Assembly (NCBI GenBank): GCA_028293685.1
Contig: JAQGOI010000301.1
Location: 1-7,032, forward strand
Direction: 5' to 3'
From: Lysobacteraceae bacterium
GTDB lineage: Bacteria; Pseudomonadota; Gammaproteobacteria; Xanthomonadales; Xanthomonadaceae
Length of the DNA: 7,032 nucleotides
The notes under the pieces: model-generated
The model's database searches: none
Seen by the model: the letters and a program-made list of their open reading frames with translations, nothing else
What the model was told of the DNA's origin: nothing
In this document: positions 1 through 7,032 of the stretch, piece by piece
Position numbering within the stretch: position 1 is the stretch's first letter
How the letters are laid out: each line of letters opens with the position of its first letter
Program-made: the position numbers and the translations under genes

Positions 1-1106
1 GATTCGACCCGCTTCGGGATGTCGATGACCAGCAACGTATTGGTGCGTCTGTCAAAGCTGATGCTGCCGCGCGGCGACAGGAAGCCCCGGTTTTGCTGGC
101 CACCCGCAGCACCACCGCCGCCAGCGCCGCCCTGACTGCTCTTGGCCTCGTCGGTCAACAGCTTGGCGATGTCTTCGGCGTTGCCGTAGCTGATCGGAAT
201 GTATTCGGTCACCATCTCGGCACGATTTTCGATCGCGATCCTGGCGTCCTGCTGGTCCTGCTCGTACTTGGCGATTTCGGGCTGTGGCGCGATCCATACG
301 ACGTTACCGCTACGGCGCTGGTCGAGCCCCTTGGCTCGAAGCACGATGTCCAGCGCCTGGTCCCAAGGGACATTGATCAATCGTAGGGTGACGTTGCCGG
401 TAACCGTATCGGAGGCGACGATATTGAGGTTCGACTCCTCTGCGATCAGCTGCAATACGGTACGGACAGGAACGTCCTGGAAATTGAACGTGACCGGCTT
501 GCCGCTGTATGCCCTCGTGGCGCTGGACGTCGTGGTGGCGCCCCCGCCTCGAACGGCTCCCATAGCCGTCGGCGCCGTGCTGGACGCAGCGGCACGCGGA
601 ACGATTTCGACGACATAATCGCGGCCGCTTTGATACGCCCGGGACTCGAACGGGCCGCTGGTGCTGAGCGCGAGTTGCGTTCCAGCACCGCTGCTGTTGA
701 CATCGATCCGCTGGACCGGCGTCGCAAAGTCGGTGACATTGATGGGCTTCTGCAACGCGGCCGGTAACCTTGCATTACCGACGTCGACCAGCACGGTCGA
801 CCCCTGGTTATGCAGATCGGGCGTGGCGCCGTCGCCGCTGAAATGCACGATCAGGCGTCCGGAACCGCCATCGCCGCGTTTGAAATCGATGCTCGACACG
901 CTGATGGCGCCGGGGCGCTGCCTGGCTGGGTCGACACTGGACACCGGCGCGGCTTGGGTTCCCTGCCCAGTGGCATATCCCGGCGCTTGTGCGGAGGCAA
1001 CGCCGCCGATGGCTGCAAGCAATCCGGCCGCCACCCCGATCAAGGTGGCGCGCATGGGGGTCGGGAGCAGCGCAGGCCGCAGGCTCTTGGCTTTGAATAC
1101 GGTCAT
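1..1106 (-). CDS. pilQ: Type IV pilus secretin PilQ, N-terminal part (runs off left edge)
   Basis: PilQ is the outer-membrane secretin through which the type IV pilus leaves the cell. The window holds the first 368 residues. The C-terminal secretin barrel lies outside. Residues 1-39 are a long signal peptide ending ASA|Q. Residues about 67-168 form one AMIN domain, which in this family binds peptidoglycan. Residues about 203-275 form the secretin/TonB short N-terminal domain (N0, containing FQDVPVRTVLQLIAEESNLN). From about 297 a secretin N1 domain begins (YIPISYGNAEDIAKLL) with a Gly-rich loop at 325-337. The start at 1106 is chosen because GGGGA (1119-1115) and AGGA (1112-1109) precede it; the in-frame Met18 has no such site. 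It follows pilP after 15 bases and is the last visible gene of the operon. The order AMIN-N0-N1 distinguishes it from general-secretion GspD. P. aeruginosa PilQ has two AMIN domains; I see one here. Confidence 0.96.
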   Translation of the reverse strand, partial: MTVFKAKSLRPALLPTPMRATLIGVAAGLLAAIGGVASAQAPGYATGQGTQAAPVSSVDPARQRPGAISVSSIDFKRGDGGSGRLIVHFSGDGATPDLHNQGSTVLVDVGNARLPAALQKPINVTDFATPVQRIDVNSSGAGTQLALSTSGPFESRAYQSGRDYVVEIVPRAAASSTAPTAMGAVRGGGATTTSSATRAYSGKPVTFNFQDVPVRTVLQLIAEESNLNIVASDTVTGNVTLRLINVPWDQALDIVLRAKGLDQRRSGNVVWIAPQPEIAKYEQDQQDARIAIENRAEMVTEYIPISYGNAEDIAKLLTDEAKSSQGGAGGGGAAGGQQNRGFLSPRGSISFDRRTNTLLVIDIPKRVE

Positions 1107-1121
1107 CGTCCTATTCCCCAA

Positions 1122-1676
1122 TCATTGTTCTGCAATTGCAACGGTTGCCGGGCGTTCCAGCCAGCCACCTGCGCCATCGGGCACCAGTTCGACGAGCTCG
1201 ATCCGGTCCTCATGAACCGCAGTCACGCGGCCGTCGTTTTGTCCAAGATAATCACCAGGCCGCACCCGATAGGTCACCTTGTCGGGAGCCATCACCAGTG
1301 CAACCAGTCCCGATCCCTTACCGATCGTGCCGACCATGTTCAAGCTGTCGAGCGGAAACTGCTCGAGCGTCTGCTTCGGTCGATTGGGGTCGGGACGTGG
1401 GCCGCTGCCTCCACTCTGATCGCTGAAGGCATTGCTGAAGGGATCGCGCAAGCCCTGTGCCGCGTATTCGAAGGTCTCGAACTGCTGCATGACCGGCAAT
1501 GGATCCAGGGCAGGTGCTGGCCGGTTCTTGACTTCGGCTACCCATCTTTCGAGATTCGGGGCATTGCCAGGCGTGCTGGTAACGCCTCTGCTGCAGGCCG
1601 GGAGCACTGTCGCCAGCGCCAGCATCAGCAGCATCCGCCTTGGACGCGTTGAGAAAAGTCCGGGAATCCGCGTCAT
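1122..1676 (-). CDS. pilP: Type IV pilus assembly lipoprotein PilP
   Basis: PilP is the periplasmic lipoprotein that connects the PilN/PilO inner-membrane pair to the N0 domain of the PilQ secretin. The 184-residue product has a basic n-region (RPRR), a hydrophobic stretch at 15-24 and a lipobox LPAC ending at Cys28, so residues 1-27 should be removed by signal peptidase II. Residues about 35-104 are a low-complexity linker that contains the FEYAAQGLRDPF segment typical of PilP. Residues about 105-180 form the small beta-rich domain (DSLNMVGTIGKGSGLVALV, then YRVRPGDYLGQNDGRV). The start at 1676 lies one base after the pilO stop, with GGAGGGG inside the pilO 3' end. An upstream in-frame ATG at 1742 would add an arginine-rich stretch ahead of the signal peptide and is unlikely. 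The residue after Cys28 is Ser, with no Asp inner-membrane retention signal at +2. Confidence 0.96.
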   Translation of the reverse strand: MTRIPGLFSTRPRRMLLMLALATVLPACSRGVTSTPGNAPNLERWVAEVKNRPAPALDPLPVMQQFETFEYAAQGLRDPFSNAFSDQSGGSGPRPDPNRPKQTLEQFPLDSLNMVGTIGKGSGLVALVMAPDKVTYRVRPGDYLGQNDGRVTAVHEDRIELVELVPDGAGGWLERPATVAIAEQ

Positions 1677-1677
1677 G

Positions 1678-2343
1678 TCAGACCCCTCCCTTCTTGACCG
1701 GGCCGGCTGCCGCCTTTTCCTGCGCCGCGGCTTCTTCCGCATCCAGGTAGCGATACGTCTTTACCGTACCGGCCAACTCCAGCGGCGTGTTGTTGCGGAT
1801 ACCCGCTTTGTCCGGGTTTTTCGGCTTCAGGGAGATATCGTGCATGGTCAGGATCACCACGCGGGGCAAGGACGCCACTCCGCTGACAAAAGCACCAAAC
1901 TGGTGGTACGTACCAACCATCCGCAAGGAGATCGGCTTCTCGGCGTAGAACTCCTTGGGAGTTTCCGGTCCGGGCTGGAACAACTCGTTGGAGATGCCCG
2001 TCGCAAGAGCCGTCTGCGAAACATCCACGATCAGGTCGGGCATTTCTGTCTTGCTCGGGAGCTGCCGCAACATCTGCTGCAGTTGTTGTTCCATTTGCGC
2101 CAGCTGCAGTTTCAATGGCTCCAGGTTGGCCGCGCGCCCCTGCTTCGTTTCGAATTCGGCCCGCAGGTCGGTTTCCTGGCGCTCCAGCCCTTCGAGTGTC
2201 GAGGACTTGTCGCGTACGAAAAACCACCAGAGCAATCCGAAAATCAGCAGCCCGACGATTACACCGAATCCGAGTTTGAATTCCCGCGGCCAGCTGCCCG
2301 TGTTGTTGAGGCTGAGGTCCTTGAGCGCCATCTTCTTTTTCAT
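1678..2343 (-). CDS. pilO: Type IV pilus inner-membrane protein PilO
   Basis: PilO is the bitopic inner-membrane partner of PilN in the pilus alignment subcomplex. The 221-residue product has a short cytoplasmic N-terminus, one transmembrane helix at about 23-43 (LGFGVIVGLLIFGLLWWFFV), a periplasmic coiled coil at about 47-95 rich in Glu, Gln and Leu, and a ferredoxin-like PilO domain at about 100-195 (YAEKPISLRMVGTYHQFGAF, LPRVVILTMHDISL). It ends in an Ala/Lys-rich tail. The ATG overlaps the pilN stop by four bases (ATGA), and GGAGGAG (2357-2351) sits seven bases upstream, which favours MKKKMALK over the internal Met5. Translational coupling to pilN fits the equimolar heterodimer known for this family. 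The gene starts with an A-rich run (ATGAAAAAGAAG) in otherwise GC-rich DNA, a pattern common at highly translated starts. Confidence 0.96.
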   Translation of the reverse strand: MKKKMALKDLSLNNTGSWPREFKLGFGVIVGLLIFGLLWWFFVRDKSSTLEGLERQETDLRAEFETKQGRAANLEPLKLQLAQMEQQLQQMLRQLPSKTEMPDLIVDVSQTALATGISNELFQPGPETPKEFYAEKPISLRMVGTYHQFGAFVSGVASLPRVVILTMHDISLKPKNPDKAGIRNNTPLELAGTVKTYRYLDAEEAAAQEKAAAGPVKKGGV

Positions 2344-3046
2344 GGCGCGGCTCCTCCGCTGGCAGGCGCCACTCGCGGCGGGGCGGCGGCAGGGGTTGGT
2401 GTCGTCTTCGGAGGCGTCACAGGCGCTGGTGCCGCACCGGCAGGAACTCCGGTCGTGATCGCTGGGGCGTCAGGCACGCCGTCGCCATTCTCATCTTTTG
2501 GTGCCGTGGGGTTGACGAGCAATACGTTGAGAGTGAAGACATAGGGCAACGCCGGGTCGCCTGCCTTGGCCTCGATGATCGACAGGTCGGGCTTGGTCAT
2601 CCACCCGGAACCTTCGAGGTTGCGCATGTAGGTGCTGACCCGCGCGTTGGACTGCGAGCGCCCTTCGAGTGCCAGCTTGTCGCCTTCCTGCTTGATCGAC
2701 GTCAGGATCACGCCATCGGGAATCGTACGCACCAGCGAATCGAACAGATGCACCATCTGCGAGCGGTTGGCCTGCAGTTGCTCGATCACCTGCTTGCGAG
2801 CAAGAAGCTTGGCCTTTTTCTTGTCCAGCTCGTCGATCTCGGTGATCTGCTTGTCGACCTGCGTGATCTGGTCATGCAGATAGGCAAGACGCTCGTTTTC
2901 GCCGTTGATCTGATTGTTGTAATAAGTGTTGATCAAAAACCAGAGCGCCACGCCAGCCAAGGCCGAAAGGCCGAGCATGGTGAGGAATTCCTTCTTGCGC
3001 TGATTGCGCCGCTCGATGCGCCAAGGCAGCAGATTGATGCGTGCCA

Positions 3047-3047
<1 letters not shown>
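2340..3047 (-). CDS. pilN: Type IV pilus inner-membrane protein PilN with Pro/Ala-rich C-terminal extension
   Basis: PilN links cytoplasmic PilM to periplasmic PilO. The 235-residue product begins MARINLLPWR; this INLLPWR tail at 4-10 is the segment known to dock into PilM. A basic stretch (RIERRNQRKK) precedes a single transmembrane helix at about 22-41. A charged coiled coil follows at about 47-95. The globular PilN domain spans about 96-178 (MVHLFDSLVRTIPDGVILTS, GRSQSNARVSTYMRNLEGSGW). From residue about 180 there is a Pro/Ala/Thr-rich extension of about 55 residues that starts with DENGDGVPD (see findings). P. aeruginosa PilN is about 198 residues, so the tail is additional. The start at 3047 shares one base with the pilM stop (TGATG), with GAGGAG at 3062-3057. 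An in-frame ATG at 3077 would put ten extra residues before the conserved N-terminus and is rejected. Confidence 0.96.
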
Positions 3048-6897
<3,850 letters not shown>

Positions 6898-6981
6898 GGC
6901 AGCCTCGCCGCCGCCGGCCGGTCACGCGGCAGTGGCAATCCCTCGCGGTACAGTCGCGCTGGGTTCGACACCGAGGCTGCC
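6898..6981 (+). repeat. Ten-base perfect inverted repeat framing the ponA 3' spacer
   Basis: GGCAGCCTCG (6898-6907) starts directly after the ponA TGA, and its exact reverse complement CGAGGCTGCC (6972-6981) ends directly before the next ATG. The 64 bases between them contain the self-complementary CCGGCCGG (6914-6921). No T tract follows the right arm, so this is not a standard intrinsic terminator. In RNA the arms could close a long stem that would place the possible ribosome site of the following gene (GAGG, 6973-6976) inside the stem. Confidence 0.5.
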
Positions 6982-7032
6982 ATGCACCGCGCCCGCCAGC
7001 ATGCCGAGACCAGGATGAAGGAACGCCGCCAA
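6982..7032 (+). CDS. Possible start of a downstream gene, product unknown (runs off right edge)
   Basis: An ATG at 6982 preceded by GAGG at a five-base spacing opens a frame of 17 codons to the window edge, with third positions mostly G or C (14 of 17), as in coding DNA of this genome. The visible peptide is very hydrophilic and rich in Arg, His and Glu (MHRARQHAETRMKERRQ), suggesting an alpha-helical, soluble N-terminus. The frame is also open back to the ponA stop, so the start is uncertain. I do not recognise the family. In P. aeruginosa a malic enzyme gene follows ponA, but this peptide does not look like one. A minus-strand frame is also open here, so a convergent gene cannot be excluded. 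Confidence 0.4.
   Translation, partial: MHRARQHAETRMKERRQ

Noticed and set aside
810..1652. 280-codon plus-strand frame across pilQ and pilP
   Set aside because: Antisense shadow of pilQ signal-peptide/AMIN codons and pilP; no ribosome site or family resemblance.
1432..2544. 370-codon plus-strand frame across pilP, pilO and pilN
   Set aside because: It crosses three conserved genes on the other strand, and its sequence has no coherent domain.
6898..6981. tRNA-like element: seven-base acceptor-like arms (GGCAGCC/GGCTGCC) and GGTTCGA resembling a T arm
   Set aside because: The T stem has a mismatch, no D arm or anticodon arm of normal size can be drawn, and no CCA follows. The likeness seems to come from the inverted repeat alone.
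6898..7032. Convergent minus-strand gene ending near the ponA stop
   Set aside because: One minus-strand frame is open through the spacer, but it would run into ponA without a stop in the spacer and shows no recognisable sequence. The plus-strand start at 6982 has a ribosome site.

Overview
The window is a GC-rich proteobacterial chromosome segment carrying the type IV pilus alignment-complex operon pilMNOPQ on the minus strand (pilQ runs off the left edge). Divergent to it on the plus strand is a complete class A penicillin-binding protein 1A gene (ponA/mrcA). The same pairing is known from Pseudomonas aeruginosa (pilM-Q divergent to ponA). The protein sequences, especially PilM, PilN and PBP1A, look to me most like the Xanthomonadales/Lysobacterales (Lysobacter, Luteimonas or Xanthomonas type). 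That placement is recall, not a search result.

Layout: 1-1106 (-) pilQ, first 368 codons only; 1122-1676 (-) pilP; 1678-2343 (-) pilO; 2340-3047 (-) pilN; 3047-4105 (-) pilM with a GTG start; 4106-4347 divergent intergenic region with promoters for both directions and several small inverted repeats; 4348-6897 (+) ponA; 6898-6981 a short spacer framed by a perfect 10-bp inverted repeat; 6982 to the edge, the possible start of another plus-strand gene.

The pil genes are translationally packed: pilM/pilN share one base (TGATG), pilN/pilO overlap by four (ATGA), pilO/pilP are one base apart, and pilP/pilQ are 15 bases apart. Each has a recognisable Shine-Dalgarno sequence. Together the products form one trans-envelope assembly. 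PilM (cytoplasmic, actin-like) binds the N-terminal tail of PilN. PilN and PilO cross the inner membrane and pair through periplasmic coiled coils. PilP (lipoprotein) links them to the PilQ secretin in the outer membrane. PBP1A builds the peptidoglycan that this machine must pass through, which gives a plausible reason for the conserved neighbourhood.

Most of the window is ordinary, well-conserved core genome, and I see no undescribed defence or mobile system. The points that merit a second look are a calcium-loop-like motif in a Pro/Ala-rich extension of PilN, the structured pilM leader with a GNRA-type tetraloop, the paired AACGG/CCGTT repeats and the C6G6 palindrome around the divergent promoters, and the inverted repeat that exactly fills the ends of the ponA 3' spacer.
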